Shown here piece by piece: positions 46,969-58,385 of a stretch of 64,000 nucleotides of DNA. The notes beneath the pieces are model-generated. The model was not told the DNA's origin and did not search any database. It worked only from the letters and a program-made list of their open reading frames with translations. The stretch spans positions 48,721-112,720 of the forward strand of contig JAVSML010019128.1 in NCBI GenBank assembly GCA_038503035.1, written 5' to 3'. Each line of letters starts with the position of its first letter. Within the stretch, counting starts at the first letter, position 1. The position numbers were made by a program, and so were the translations under genes. The stretch is from Crocodylus rhombifer. Its lineage: Eukaryota; Chordata; Crocodylia; Crocodylidae.

Positions 46969-47106
46969 CAGCAGTGATGAAAAAGCCTCCTCCTGTCTTG
47001 TACAGAATGTGGCTGGCATAGGGGGCTGCACAGATGATGAAGAAACCAGCCATCAGAACAGTGACCACTCCCAAGAGCATGAGAACAGTCCAGAAACCAC
47101 GATAAA
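46969..47106 (-). CDS. TMEM182: TMEM182 penultimate coding exon (exon 4 by human numbering)
   Basis: The 138-bp exon is preceded on the minus strand by a pyrimidine-rich acceptor (TCTTTTGGGGCCTCCAG) and followed by a strong donor, G|GTAGGT at 46968-46963. It begins with the last two bases of a codon and ends with the first base of the glycine codon finished in exon 5. The 45 whole codons start YRGFW, then give a membrane span ([20 protein letters not shown]) and the segment [21 protein letters not shown]. This is second membrane span plus cytoplasmic turn in the PMP22/claudin fold and matches what is known of TMEM182 at high identity. Exon phase and order relative to exon 5 agree. Exons encoding the first span and the large extracellular loop were not found in the 17 kb upstream. 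A long UG-repeat lies 34 nt past the donor. Confidence 0.93.
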
Positions 47107-49274
47107 CTGGAGGCCCCAAAAGAGAAAGAAAGGAGAAAAGAGCACAAACATTCTTAGAACTCAAACAGAACACAGCTTTGTCTACTAAAGATTTTGTTCT
47201 CTTCTCACTTTTCTTATTAATGAACCCAAAGTCATTCCAGGTCTGTTTCCACTGTGCACATATTTTATATACCATATGGAGAGAATTAGATTTGAATCCC
47301 AGATCTTATCTGGTGATCATGGAATATATGATGTAAGTTACAGAGGAATGAAAACCTGCTGTTCAGTGTGTATACAGTGTATGTATGCTTAATAAATTCA
47401 TTTACTTGATCAAATTTTAAATTATTTAGAAAATGGTACACTGATGCCGTAGCCAGGATGCTTTTGGATCACTGCTCAGATTGATTGGATACAACTGTAT
47501 CAAGGAGGTAGTAACACATTGAAATTCTTAATGCTGGCATAATATCACCACTAACAATCTGTATGATTCTCTCTCTCTGACAAAGCGAACACTTAGAAAT
47601 TGATAATTCTCCATATATAATTACATCTTTATAAGAGATGTATTAAGAAAAGATAAAGCTATAAAAGACAGAAATAAAAATGTGAACCATATTTTTGAAG
47701 AATTAAGTGCTTTAAATAAAACCAATTCTGTCAGTAAAGTTGCAGAAGCCCCCTTTAGTCAAAGACAAGCAATGCTGAATTATTAGCTGCAACTGGTGAT
47801 ATATGGGATGAGTATTTTGTGATAGATTCTGGCCAAAAGAGTGCTTCTTACAATACTTTTATAGCTGATTAATGACACACATATTAAAGTCATCAAGTTA
47901 CAAAAGCTACAAATGTGAAGTGAATTCCTCTAGCAACTCACAAAAGGAATGCGTTAATATAGTCCATTAGCCAAACTGTGAGTAGTTAAGATTTTTGACC
48001 CTGGATCTGAAAACCAAAGAGAGTACTGACAATTCAGTCAGTAAAAACATTTCCACGTGCCTAAGGAAAAGCATGCAAAACAAGTGGTACCTAAGAAAAA
48101 GTGATTTGCAGAAGAACCTGCCATTTCCCAGCTGACAGCACCTACTTACTCTTATTGACACTATGCAACTAAGCAGCTTTAACATTTAGATTTGTAAGCT
48201 GAAAGTTTCAAACACTTATAGCTCTCAAGTGGCAGCTGCTCTAGAGTCACTCAGGCTTTGTGTAGACTAGGATTTAAAGGTGTGCTGTTAGGAGGTATCA
48301 GCTAATGCACATGATCTAATGTATTCTAAAAGTCTATAGGTTTTAACTTGACCAGTTTACTCGTATTAAAGTGTCGTATGGCCTTATCTATGTGTTGGAT
48401 ATGTCTGCACAACTTCCCTGGCCCTGCTGGCAACTCTCCAATCCTGCCCTCCCACCCTATGCATGGCAAACCCAGAAATAAGCACTTTACCCCATGCTCA
48501 CTCTCCAGAGCTCTGTCTCTGGTTTGCTAAAGGGTGACGGCATGCAACACCAGCATTGCTCCATTGCCTCATTTCTAGATTTAGCCCATGCAGAGCAGGA
48601 ATGGGTAGGGTGTTCTTTACAATAAAACTCCTTAAGAATAACAGATTACAAACATTCTTTATAATGCATTGGAACATGTTATCTAACATCTAATTAACAC
48701 AGTTTTAAAGCTGCCTCTTGACAAAGTTTCAGACAGAGGTATCCATCTGTCCCTGGCATTCAGGGAAAGAAATAAACCTTCCAGCATCTGTTCTAATGTA
48801 GCTATCAAACTTGTAGTTAGGTTTAAAGCAGTGTGAAGCTTCCTTCACACGCAAATGCTGATAGAAATATCACCTGACACTATGGCCACAGCATTTTAAC
48901 AGATGTTTAAATACTTTAACTCCTATGGGATATAAGCACAAGCATAGAGTTAAACACATAATTAAATGAATTACTGAGAGGATAGACAGTAAATTGAGAC
49001 CTAGAAGATTAAATCTCTCTCATTCTTCAGTCTTGAACCTTTGAGGAAGTGTCACACAGTATGGGGTGGTTTGGTAAGACTCATCATCCCCGAGTTCATG
49101 GAATCCAACTTCCTCATTTAAAAGCTAACGCTGCTAAATTAGTCTATGATCACCCAACTATTGTGAATGGGTATCCGCAAATACTTGAAAGTTAAGCATA
49201 TTGTAGCATATCTTGCCAAAACAGACCTACAAAAAGCTCTAACAAGTGTTATGGTTAGTCAGGTTAGGTCATAT
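47107..49274. other. TMEM182 intronic sequence upstream of exon 4
   Basis: Acceptor tract of exon 4 at 47107-47130, then repeat-poor sequence. At 48252-48400 a GGCTTTGTGTAGACTAGGAT-type MITE relic is possible. No further TMEM182 exon recognised. Confidence 0.45.
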
Positions 49275-49689
49275 CATGGGCGACTGGTGCCGCCTTAGTC
49301 AGGTGGAGCATGTGCCCCCTCTGCAACCAGTCCTGCTAACTGGGGGGCGGGATTCCCCACGTGGCTGATCCTATGGACGGGGGGGAGGATTCCCCCCAGG
49401 GCAATGCCACGATGGCTGATCGCTGCAATCGCTGCAGCCGCTTCTGGGAATGGCTGCGGCTGCTTCTGGGAGCAAGTGCCAGCCAATCGCTGCAGCCGCT
49501 CCCAGAAGTGGCCGCAGCCACTCCCAGAAGTGGTTGCAGCTATCGGACGGCACTTGCAGGTGGGGCACCAGAGCTCCCACCTGCCCCTCCCGCCCATTGC
49601 CTAAGTGGCGAGAGCAGCAGGTTAGGGGTGCACCGGCGCTCTCAGGGGGTGCGTGTGCACCCCTGTGTACCCCCTACATGTCACCACCT
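49275..49689. mobile_element. GC-rich 415-bp insert with perfect 8-bp target duplication
   Basis: The octamer GGTCATAT flanks both sides (49267-49274 and 49690-49697). The interior is strongly GC-rich, with repeated GCAGCCGCTTCTGGGAATGG / GCAGCCACTCCCAGAAGTGG units in both orientations (49425-49545). The ends (CATGGGCGACTGGTG and, complemented, AGGTGGTGACATG) are only weakly inverted. An 8-bp duplication fits a hAT-type insertion; no coding sequence. Confidence 0.75.
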
Positions 49690-49697
49690 GGTCATAT

Positions 49698-50985
49698 AGT
49701 ATTGTTTTTCCTTGCTGAATGCAAAGGAACAAAAGTATACCATGCATTAACACATTTGTATGCAGTTTTAATGTTTCCTTTCTAGTTAACAGGCACCTTT
49801 GAAATCTGCTTTCTGTGAACATTTTATCAGCAACTCAAAAGTAGTACAAATGTAACCAATGCAAATTTATGTAAACCTTCTCATAACTATGAATGAGAAG
49901 AAATTTTCCCACCTTTAGTAACAAAACTATTTTATTCATTTTGAAATAAATTTAAATTTGACAGAGCTAACATCCATAACGTAGATGGTGGTTTATGTCT
50001 ATATACATCTGTATGCACGGGTCCAGATTTTGTTTGAAATATTTACCTAGAAAATAATGGAGAGGAGCTAATATTTTCCTGATATCTATACTTATGGCCA
50101 AAAGCATTGTTAACTGTCAATTTTGAATGCTGGAAAATGAAGCCAAAATTGACAAGCAAGAAGAGTGCAACTTCAAAAAAATTATATTTTTAAACTAAGA
50201 TATTTATTTGCCAGTGATTTATCCTAAGCACTGTCAGTCAAAGGCAAAAAGCAGAAGTCTTGGTAACACTAAACTGTCATGGTAATGAAATTTCAGTTAA
50301 AAAAAATGACATTTATCTAATCAGGGAAGCACAAAATGGTTTGACGACTCCTTTAAGGGCTGTACTTCTGTTTTGGAAGAAAAGCTCTCAACTGTGGGTT
50401 ACTGTACTATTAATGCCACCCTTCTAGCTATCAGTTTTTACAAATGGCCAAATGAAGGGACAAGTAGTTAGTCTCCATAGATCCAAAAGCTGCTAGTATT
50501 TAGGGAGTGCTCACCTCTCTCTTTCACAAGATAAGCTAACTGTTCAGCTGGAAACAGCACATGGATTCAAAGAGTTGAAGTTAAACCCATAAGAATGAAT
50601 ATCTGTTTGTGGCCAAAAGGAAAGATCTTACAGAGCTTAATGTTATACACTGTCTCTACCAGTTGAAAACATTTTCCCCCCCAAAACATTAAGGGGTACC
50701 AGAAATCTAAGGGTCCTTTTGTACTGTCCACTGAAACTGTTCTCTCATATAGCTTTTTCATGTAACAGCAGAGCCATTCATTCATTCTTCGATCTACAAC
50801 CAGTTAAGAAACTACATCCTCCACAAATTATTGCCAAATCAAGCCATGTTCTTGCACAAATTTGTTTCTTTGGACTGAATTATTCCAGTACCTTATACCA
50901 TGGAAACCATCATTCTTAAAAAAAGACTGTAACTGGTACTGAATGGGGGACAATGTCTTATCAACATGGGCTATTCAGTACTCTG
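49698..50985. other. Probably intronic sequence, nothing recognised
   Basis: AT-rich, repeat-poor, no exon-like frame. Confidence 0.4.
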
Positions 50986-51403
50986 CGTGTGCATCTACAC
51001 GTACGACTAGCAAAGAGAAATAAGCTCTGGTGCATATTGAGCCACAGTTTATAGCTCCTGGGCACCACATTTACACATGTGCCTAGGACTTAAGCATGTT
51101 GAGCTGGGTCGGAGCACCTCTGATGTGCTGTGGAGGGGCTTCCTGAGGCACAAGGATGCTCCAGTGTGGAGCTAACCAGCAGGTAGCCCCTGCACTGAAG
51201 CACCCTTGTGCCACATCCAGCCCTGTCAGCATCTACACATGCACTGCTGAGCACTAAAGAATGCTCAGTATTTACAAGTTCTAACCTATGGCAGAATTAA
51301 TTAGTTTACTGCAGCCTAATAAAGCCACATCTGTAGACACTGAGACTTTACTGTAGAGCTAATTAGGCAGCTCCGCAGTAAATGTCCCATACAGATGTGC
51401 CCT
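50986..51403. mobile_element. MITE of the TGCATCTACA family
   Basis: The left end reads GTGTGCATCTACACGTACG; the right end, reverse-complemented, reads GGGCACATCTGTATGGGAC. The interior follows the 9752 copy: GGTCGGAGCACC block, GCATCTACACATGCACTGC, TAATTAGTTTACTGCAGCC, GCAGCTCCGCAGTAAATG. Confidence 0.75.
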
Positions 51404-51512
51404 GCCAGTCCATTCAGTTCCTGTGAAACACTGTCAACTTTAAGTTCTCAAATGTAATTTTCCAGTCCTTAATCATCTAGATGGCCATAGTTCTATTTCT
51501 TAATAAGGGAAC

Positions 51513-51773
51513 TATAACAAGGTGCATGGTTCAGGGGCTGGAGCCCAGGTGCAGGGTATTAGAGGGTAATAGCTTGCCTGCCTAGAAGTGCTGGGCCAGG
51601 TGACAGAGATGATTGGCTGGCCCCGGAATAAATTTAAAGCTCCCAGAGAGATGATTCTGGGGAGATGGGAAGCAAAGAAGAGAGGTAACACTGAAACACA
51701 GTGGTGAGGCCCTTGCCATAGATAGGAGAGGTGGGTGGGTGGTGTTAATGTTTCGGTTATCCTGTTTAGTTTG
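51513..51773 (+). repeat. Left LTR of the Gmr1-like element
   Basis: Shares GTGCATGGTTCAGGGGCTG, CTGCCTAGAAGTGCTGGGCC, AAGAAGAGAGGTAACACTGA and ATCCTGTTTAGTTTG with the right LTR. It starts TATAACA where the right copy has TGTAACA. The right edge is uncertain; similarity stops near 51773. Confidence 0.8.
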
Positions 51774-52195
51774 AGAAAGGACAGGGGGAAGGCTGACTTG
51801 CTAAAGGAGTAAGAACCTGCTACATGTGATGGAGAATGTGGGCATTCTAAGTTCAACTCCAGCAATAGAGATGGCAGCCCTGCTAAATGGCTAGAGGGGC
51901 TGCAGCAGCAACAACAGCAGCTGTTTCTGAGGAAGCAGCAGCAGCAACAACAGCAGGAGTTCTTAAAGCAGTATTTGGAGTCAAGATGGACCCAAACCTA
52001 AATTGGTGAGTCTTCTGGTATCCAGATGATAGAGGGTGGTGTATTCACCAAGATGGGACCTACAGATGACCCAGAGGCCTTCCTTGTGACTTCTGAGAGG
52101 GTGGCAGAGAACTATCAGTGGGCACAGAACATTTTGGCTATAAGGATGGCTCCTCTGTTAATGGGGAAGGTGCAGGACATTTACTAGGCCCTAGG
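51774..52195 (+). pseudogene. Gag 5' fragment of the Gmr1-like element
   Basis: The leader is followed by a glutamine-rich run (CAG/CAA repeats at 51901-51960) and then, from about 52041, a capsid-like peptide beginning FTKMGPTDDPEAFLVTSERV and continuing to KVQDIY before a TAG at 52186. The DDPEAFLVTFERVA-type motif is typical of Gmr1-like capsids, from which vertebrate SCAN domains are thought to derive. The CR1 inserted directly after the following CTAGG; the gag reading resumes at 56673. Confidence 0.7.
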
Positions 52196-52769
52196 CTCTG
52201 GAGCGGTGAGAGACATGCGGGTGAAAGCCCACTGTGCCCCCACTCCCCCAAAGCCCCGCAGACACCCCCCCAGCAGCTGCAGAGCCCCTCGCTGACCCCC
52301 AGCACAGTCAGAGGCAAGCGGGGCCTGTGGTGGGCAGGGGTTAACCCCTCACTGAATGGGAGAAGGTGGCTGCATAGAGCCGGGCCAGGTCAAGCCCCGC
52401 CCAGGCCCCTACTTCGCCCAGCCCCCCAGGAACCCACGCAAATGGAGCTGCACGACCAGGCTGCACAAACAGGCTCACTTGCCTGCCGGTGCGTGAGTTA
52501 GCACGGAGTTTGCGCAGGAGGGTGCCCAAGACCCTGCCTGCGAATCCCCCAGAGTAGACAGTCCCAGCCATAGCCAGACTACCAGAAGCATGAGATGGAT
52601 GGGCACGTATCGCACCCCAAGTGTCCCCTTGGGCTCTGCAGCCCCACCACCCCTCAGGCACCTCAGAGATAGCCACCCAGTTGGATCCCATGCTTCCAGG
52701 CTCCACACAGATGGAGCCCCTGGCTGAGGGGGCTGCCTGTCCCTTTTTCAGGCTCTAGGGCCCAGGAGC

Positions 52770-53679
52770 ATGGCCACCTCCCCATGTGGGGTCTGTTCCC
52801 TTTTGGGGTCTCTGGCGCGCAAGCTGGAGGAGCTCCAGGCCACAGTCTAGAGACTGCGTGCCATCAGGGACTGTGAGCTGGAGACTGACTCCTACTGCCA
52901 GGCCCTTCTCCCCTGAGAGCCAGAGGGTAGACCACCATCTCCCTCCAGGACAAAGGAGGACTCTGGGACCTCCCACTTTGTCCAGTCAGGGGCAAAGACC
53001 AAGGTGGTCAAGGGACTTAAGGCCCACCGCACCAAGGCCCCTGCCCCGCCGGAGCTTAGCAATAGGTATGCACCTCTTGGTGCTCCAGCAGAGCCTGCTG
53101 AGTTGCCAGCTCCCACAGGCAACACAGGCTCAACTGCAGCTACTGCCCCTGCTCTCCCCAAGACAAAACGTAAGGTGTTTGTTGCGGGAGACTCCATCCT
53201 GAGGGGGACTGCGGGGGCAATCTGCCGCCCCGACACCTTAGTCAGGGAAGTCTGCTGCTTCCCGGGGCCCGCATCCAGGACATTGCGGAGAAGATCCCAA
53301 AGCTCCTCCAGCCCACAGACCACTATCCTATGCTCCTTATTCATGTGGGCACCAATGACACGGCTCGGAGTGCTCCCAGCTGGACCATGAGGTGCTACAG
53401 GGATTTAGGAGTGGGGCTAAAGGGTCTGGGGGCACAGGTGGTGTCTTCATTGATCCTCCCAGTCTTGGGCTATGGGCTGAGAAGGGAGAGGAGGATCCAC
53501 ATTGTGAGCCAAAGACTAGCGCTGGTGTCATTGGGAAGGCTTTGGCTTCCAGGACCACAGCCCGCTCTTTGGCGAGAGGCAGCAAGCTGCAGGGAAGAGA
53601 TGACCTCCACCTCTCTCCCCTGGGGAGGAGGCTCTTCTCAGCCAGATGGGCTGACCTGCTCCACTGGGCTTTAAACTAA
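52770..53679 (+). pseudogene. CR1 ORF1 (coiled coil plus esterase), frameshifted
   Basis: The ATG at 52770 starts a frame with a Cys pair (CGVC), then a heptad-like stretch (ARKLEELQATV) ended by a TAG near 52848. The esterase domain follows in other frames: the catalytic-serine block (VFVAGDSILRGTAG near 53177, intact Gly-Asp-Ser), REVCCFPG, the HVGTNDTAR block near 53343 after a frame change, and a terminal Asp-His block (DDLHLSPLGRR near 53605). The last frame ends WALN at 53679. The CR1 ORF1 role in retrotransposition is inferred from the family. At least one internal stop and two frame changes are visible. Confidence 0.75.
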
Positions 53680-53684
53680 GCCCA

Positions 53685-56588
53685 TTGGGGAACGGAGGGA
53701 CTACTGCCACTGCTGGCCTGCTGAGCAACCCTTGCAAAGCCAGTGGGCCAAAGCACTTAAGGGAGCCCACCCTTGCCCCAGCCCTGGTACAATCTGCGGG
53801 CAAGGCAAGAACCCCCAAGGGGACACTTGCCTGCCTGTATGCAAATACCAGGAGCTTGGGGAATAAGCAGGAGGAGCTCGTCCTCCTGCTCAATGCAAAT
53901 AATTATGATGTCATAGGGATAACGGAGACCTGGTGGGACTCCGCCCATGACTGGACCTTGGGTATAGATGGCTATACCCTGTACAGGAGGGATCATGTAG
54001 ATAAAAGGGGCGGGGGTGTAGCTCTCTATGTTAAGGAAACTTACATGTCCCTGCAAGCTGATATTGGTGACCAGGGTGGATGACTGGAGACCCTCTGGGT
54101 TAAAATCTTTGGGGAACATGGCACAGGGGACACAACGGTGGGAGTCTACTATAGACTTTCCACCCAAAGTCCTGAGCTTGAGCAGGAATTCCCCCGGGAA
54201 CTGGCTGAGGCCACATGCTCCAGGACCACGGTTGTCATGGGTGACTTCAATTACCTGGACATCTCATGGGAGGATCACTAAGCAAAACCCAAGTGGTACA
54301 AAGCTTCCTCTCGTGCATGGATGACCTCTACTTGACTCAAGAAGTCTGTGGGCAAACAAGAGGCAAAGCGCTGCTCGACCTGGTACTGGCTACTGGAGAT
54401 GACCTAATTAACGACCTAGTGTTCAGTGGGAAGCTGGGTGACAGCGACCATGAGCTGATCACCTTCACCATCCGCTGTAAAGCTGGCAAGTCAGTCAGCA
54501 ACACGGAAGTCCTTGACATCAGAAAAGCCGACTTTGACAAGCTCAGGAGGTTTGTCAGTCAGGCCCTAAGGGACCACGACCCCAGGGAGGGGGGAGTTCA
54601 AGAAAAGTGGTTGCCCCTCAAGGGAGTGATCCTCAATGCACAAGCTAAGTCTATTCCATCTTGGAGGAAAGGCAGCAGGAGGGCACAGCAGCCCCACTGA
54701 CTCTCCAGGAACCTGGCGGACCTCCTGAGGCTAAAAAGAAAGGCCTACAAAGGATGGAGGATGGGATTCACCTCCAAGGAGGATTATTCTGCACTGATCT
54801 GGTCCTGCAGGGAGCAAACCAGGAAAGCGAAGGCTGCAACTGAACTCCAACTAGCTTCGAGCACTGAGGACAATAAAAAGTCCTTTTTCAGATATGTGGG
54901 GAGCCAGAGGAAATGCAAGGGCAACATTGGACCCCTGCTGAACCAGATGAGACAACTGACAACTCACGCCCAGGAAAAAGCCAACCTGTTAAATGGGTAC
55001 TTTGCGTCGGTCTTTCATCAGTCCCATGGGACACCCATGCCCACTACGGGACAGGGAAGTCCGGGTGGGGGAAATCCCCTGCCCTCCATAAATGCTGACC
55101 TTGTGAAGGAACATCTTGAGAAGCTGGATACCTTCAAGTCAGCTGGCCCTGACAATCTACACCTCGGGGTACTCAAGGAGCTGCCGAGCATCATAGCCCA
55201 GCCCGTGGCACGGATCTTTAAAAACTCCTGGTGCTTTGGTGTAGTGCCCAAAGATTGGAAGAAGGCTAATATGGTGCCTATCTTCAAGAAAGGGAGGAAA
55301 GTGGATCCAGCTAACTATAGGCCCATCAGCCTGACTTCCATCCCGGGGAAGATCTTAGAAAAGTTTATCAAAGAGGCCATTCTTAATGGATTGGTCGACA
55401 CCAACATCCTGAGGGATAGCCAGCATGGGTTTGTTGCGGGTAGGTCTTGCTTGACCAATCTCATTTCCTTCTATGACCAGGTGACCTATCACCTGGACAA
55501 GGGAGAAGAGATTGATGTCATATATCTTGACTTCAAAAAAGCCTTCGATCTGGTATCCAATAATCACCTCTTGGCAAAACTGTGGCCTTGGATCCACCAC
55601 GATCCGCTGACTGGGAAATTGGCTCCGTGGTCAGACCCAGAGGGTAGTAATTGATGGAAGTCACTCATCGTGGTGCCCTGTGACCAGTGGGGTCCCCCAA
55701 GGCTCTGTCCTTGGACCCATATTGTTCAACATCTTCATTAATGATGTGGACATTGGAGTCAGAAGCAGACTGGCCAAGTTCGCCGATGACAACAAACTTT
55801 GGGGCAAGGCATCCATGCCAGAAGACAGGCGGGTGATCCAGGCTGACCTGGACAGGCTCAGCAAATGGATGGACAAGGACCTGATGGCGTTTAACACCAA
55901 AAAATGCAAGGTTCTCCACCTTGGGGGGTGGGGAAAAAAACCTGCAGCATCCTTATAGGCTCGGCAGTACTACGCTGGCTAGCACTACAGAAGAAAGAGA
56001 CTTGGGGGTCATCACTGACCACAAAATGAACATGAGCCTGCAATGCGAAGCTGCGGCTAGAAAAGCAACCAAAATGCTAGCTTGCATCCATAGATGCTTC
56101 TCAAGCAAATCCCAGGATGTCCTTCTCCCCCTGTATTCAGCCTTGGTGAGGCCACAGCTAGAGTACTACATCCAGTTTTGGGCTCCACAATTCAAAAAGG
56201 ATGTGGAGAAGCTTGGGAGAGTCCAGAAAAGAGCCACACGCATGATCAGATGTCAGGAAAGCAGACTTTACGATGACAAGCTAAGAGCCATGGGGCTCTT
56301 TAGCCTGGAAAGGTGCATGCTCAGGAGTGATCTGATGGCCACCTATAAGTTGATCGGGGTGACCACCAGTATCTGGGGGAATGTTTGATCACCAGAGCGC
56401 CTCAAGGGATGACAAGGTCAAATGGTCATAAACTACTACAAGACCATTTCACGCTGGACATAAGGAAGAATTTCTTTACTGTCCGAGCCCCCAAGGTCTG
56501 GAACAGCCTGCCATTGGAGGTGGTTCAAGCACCTACATTGAACACCTTCAAGAGCAAATTGGATGCTTATCTTGCTGGGATCCTATGA
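53685..56588 (+). pseudogene. CR1 ORF2 (APE endonuclease plus reverse transcriptase), broken
   Basis: The endonuclease starts LACLYANTRSLGNKQEELVL (near 53827), with GITETWWDSAHDW, the active-site GDFNYLDISW (near 54240) and GDSDHELITF (near 54439). Stops lie at 54081 and near 54280 with a frame change after the latter. The RT begins about 54760: NMVPIFKKGRKVDPANYRPI, motif A (VIYLDFKKAFDLVS), then a frame change near 55655, motif B (SGVPQGSVLGPILFNIFIND) and an intact motif C (FADDNKLWG near 55780). Two more frame changes near 55930 and 56385 precede the end. Catalytic residues that can be seen are mostly kept, so inactivation is by frame damage. Confidence 0.85.
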
Positions 56589-56672
56589 CCCCAGCTGACT
56601 TCCTGCCCTTTGGGCGGGCAGCTGGACTTGATGATCTTCTGAGGTCCCTTCCAGCCCTAATGTCTATGAAAT

Positions 56673-56890
56673 CTAGGAGCAGATGTGGCCCAGGATTATA
56701 AAAACCCTTAAAGCTGCCATACTAGATGGGTTGGATCTCACAGAGGAGACCTACTGCTGCAAGTTTCAATGGGAGACTTGGGACCCAAATGCAAGGCTCA
56801 GAAATTAAAGGACTTGTGCACCTGCTGGCTAAACCCTGGCTCATGGTCAGCTGCAGAAACTAGCCCATAATATACAATGGAGAGGTCATG
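56673..56890 (+). pseudogene. Gag 3' fragment of the Gmr1-like element
   Basis: Directly after the CR1, LGADVAQDY continues the gag reading from 52195, then after a one-base frame change LKAAILDGLDLTEETYCCKF, a capsid/SCAN-like helix pattern. It ends RLRN and a stop near 56808. The nucleocapsid and protease expected downstream are missing; integrase sequence follows almost at once, implying an internal deletion. Confidence 0.65.
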
Positions 56891-57440
56891 TTGGGGTGGA
56901 AAAGCCCCAGGATAGAGTACTGGCAACGTTTTTCTGGCCTGAGGTGCACCAGGAAATCGAGGACTATTGTGTATCCTGCCTTGTGCCAGCTGGTTCCACC
57001 CTGCACCTCCTCCCCACCCCACTCAAAGCCCCATTGGTATCTATTTTGTCAGCTGACATATCCTTTGAGTGGGATAGAATGGCCTTGGTGGGACCACTGA
57101 AACCCAGCTCAAGAGGATCCTCGTTTATCCTTGTCAAGTATGCCACCCACTACCCCAAGGCTGTGGCGATTTTTGCTCAGCACATACTTTGGCCTCTGAC
57201 CTATTTCAGATATTCTCCCATTTACCATCCTAGGCATTTCCCACAAGGTTTTGACTGACCAGGACACAGTCTTCATGTCCTGGTTATTGCAAGAAGCTTG
57301 GGGCTTACTGATGGTCCATTCTGTAAAGACTTCAGTGTACCATTCCCACTGGATTAATTGAAAGACTGAATCAGACACTGAAGGGGATGATAAGGGGATT
57401 TGTCTCAGAATTGGGATCAGTTATTGCCAGAATTATTATT
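56860..57440 (+). pseudogene. Integrase fragment of the Gmr1-like element
   Basis: The zinc-binding head is visible as LAHNIQWRGHVGVEK (two His) and DYCVSC (two Cys), with the connecting FFWPEVHQEIEDYC pattern typical of Ty3/Gypsy. The core begins FEWDRMALVGPLKPSSRG, followed by SFILVKYATHYPKAV. Family members have an aspartate three residues after the arginine (D-L-V-G-P-L); here it is alanine, so the first catalytic residue is lost. After a frame change the second catalytic region reads LTDQDTVFMSWLLQEA (near 57254) with TSVYHSHW downstream. The C-terminal part is cut by the insert at 57440. Confidence 0.8.
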
Positions 57441-58385
57441 AGAGGTGCACCAATATATCAGTCACATATTGGATTGGCACTGATAAAAGGAAAATTACCA
57501 TTATTGGCTATTGGGTTTTTTGGGCTGGTGTACCATTAATGTCACTGATTAAATGCCACATGCATGTGTGCAGACACCTTACATGTGGCCAGGAAAGGGC
57601 ATGAGGGAGGGAAGGGACATGAGGGGGCAGACTGAGGCCCCCACAGTGAGGGAAGGGGGAGGGGCACATGCTGCGCTGCCAGTGTGGTGAATGACACCCT
57701 GGGGCTAGGAGTGGGACAGAGCAATGGACAGCTCATCCAGGGTGTTTGGGGGGGGGGATGGGAGGGCAGCTCCTCACCACTGCACAAATCCCCAAGGGAG
57801 GTGTGGGGGGCATATGCCCCCCCAGATTTGTGTGCAGGGTGGAGGTGGGCTGCCTGCTGTGGACTTGGGGCCAGGGAAGCACCTGCCTCTTACCAGTGGT
57901 GGGGCTGGGCTGGGGCTGGGCTGAGAACTGGTGGTGGGAGCAGGGCAGACTCAGGCTATAGCCCCCCCCCCCCGCCCCAAACTCTCCCTAGTGCCACCCC
58001 TGTTCAGGGCACTCCACTCTGCTGTCTCTCCCTCAGGAGCTCTGTGCTGGCTGCACGTTCCCTGCCCACCCCACAGCACAAGGATCCTGAGGGAAAATGC
58101 AGCAGAACAGAGTTCTCCAAGGAGAGGCAGCACTTGGAGGGACTTAAGGGGCTATTGGCCACCCCAAAATTCACCTTAGCCCCCCCTCATAACCACCCCT
58201 CCAAGCACTGCCACCCACTACATGCAGCTAAGCCCGCCTTGCTCCAGCCCATTCCTAGCCCAGCCTACTGGGAAGAGGCTGGCACTGTCCCTAGCCCCAA
58301 GCCCGCAGAAGGCATCCTGCCTCCACCCACCGTACAAATCAAAGCTGGCACACGCGCCCCATGCCTCCCCCAGGGGTGCATACAG
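57440..58385. mobile_element. GC-rich insert with internal inverted arms, hAT-like left end
   Basis: Starts TAGAGGTGCACCAATATATC, a hAT-type end, followed by an AT-rich palindromic-looking part and then very GC-rich sequence with a poly-C tract (57963-57973). Arms 57798-57935 and 58233-58367 are inverted copies of each other. It separates the integrase fragment from the RNase H fragment. No matching right terminus was identified; it may be a composite. Confidence 0.55.

Larger units (their letters stand above)
52196..56672 (+). mobile_element. Near-complete CR1 LINE inside the Gmr1-like gag
   Basis: The pentamer CTAGG flanks both sides (52191-52195 and 56673-56677); across it the gag reading is continuous apart from existing mutations, which fixes the boundaries. 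The 4477 bp hold a GC-rich 5' leader (52196-52769), ORF1 with the esterase domain, ORF2 with endonuclease and RT, and a short 3' UTR with GAGGTCCCTTCCAGCCCTAA before the end. This is about the length expected for a full CR1. Stops and frameshifts in both ORFs make it inactive. Confidence 0.9.

Noticed and set aside
47107..47275. Extension of TMEM182 exon 4 upstream into the open frame to 47275
   Set aside because: A strong acceptor at 47107-47108 gives the family start YRGFW; the peptide upstream of it has no family similarity.
52475..53344. Minus-strand open frames across the 52-53 kb GC-rich zone
   Set aside because: Shadows of CR1 5' leader and ORF1 on the plus strand.
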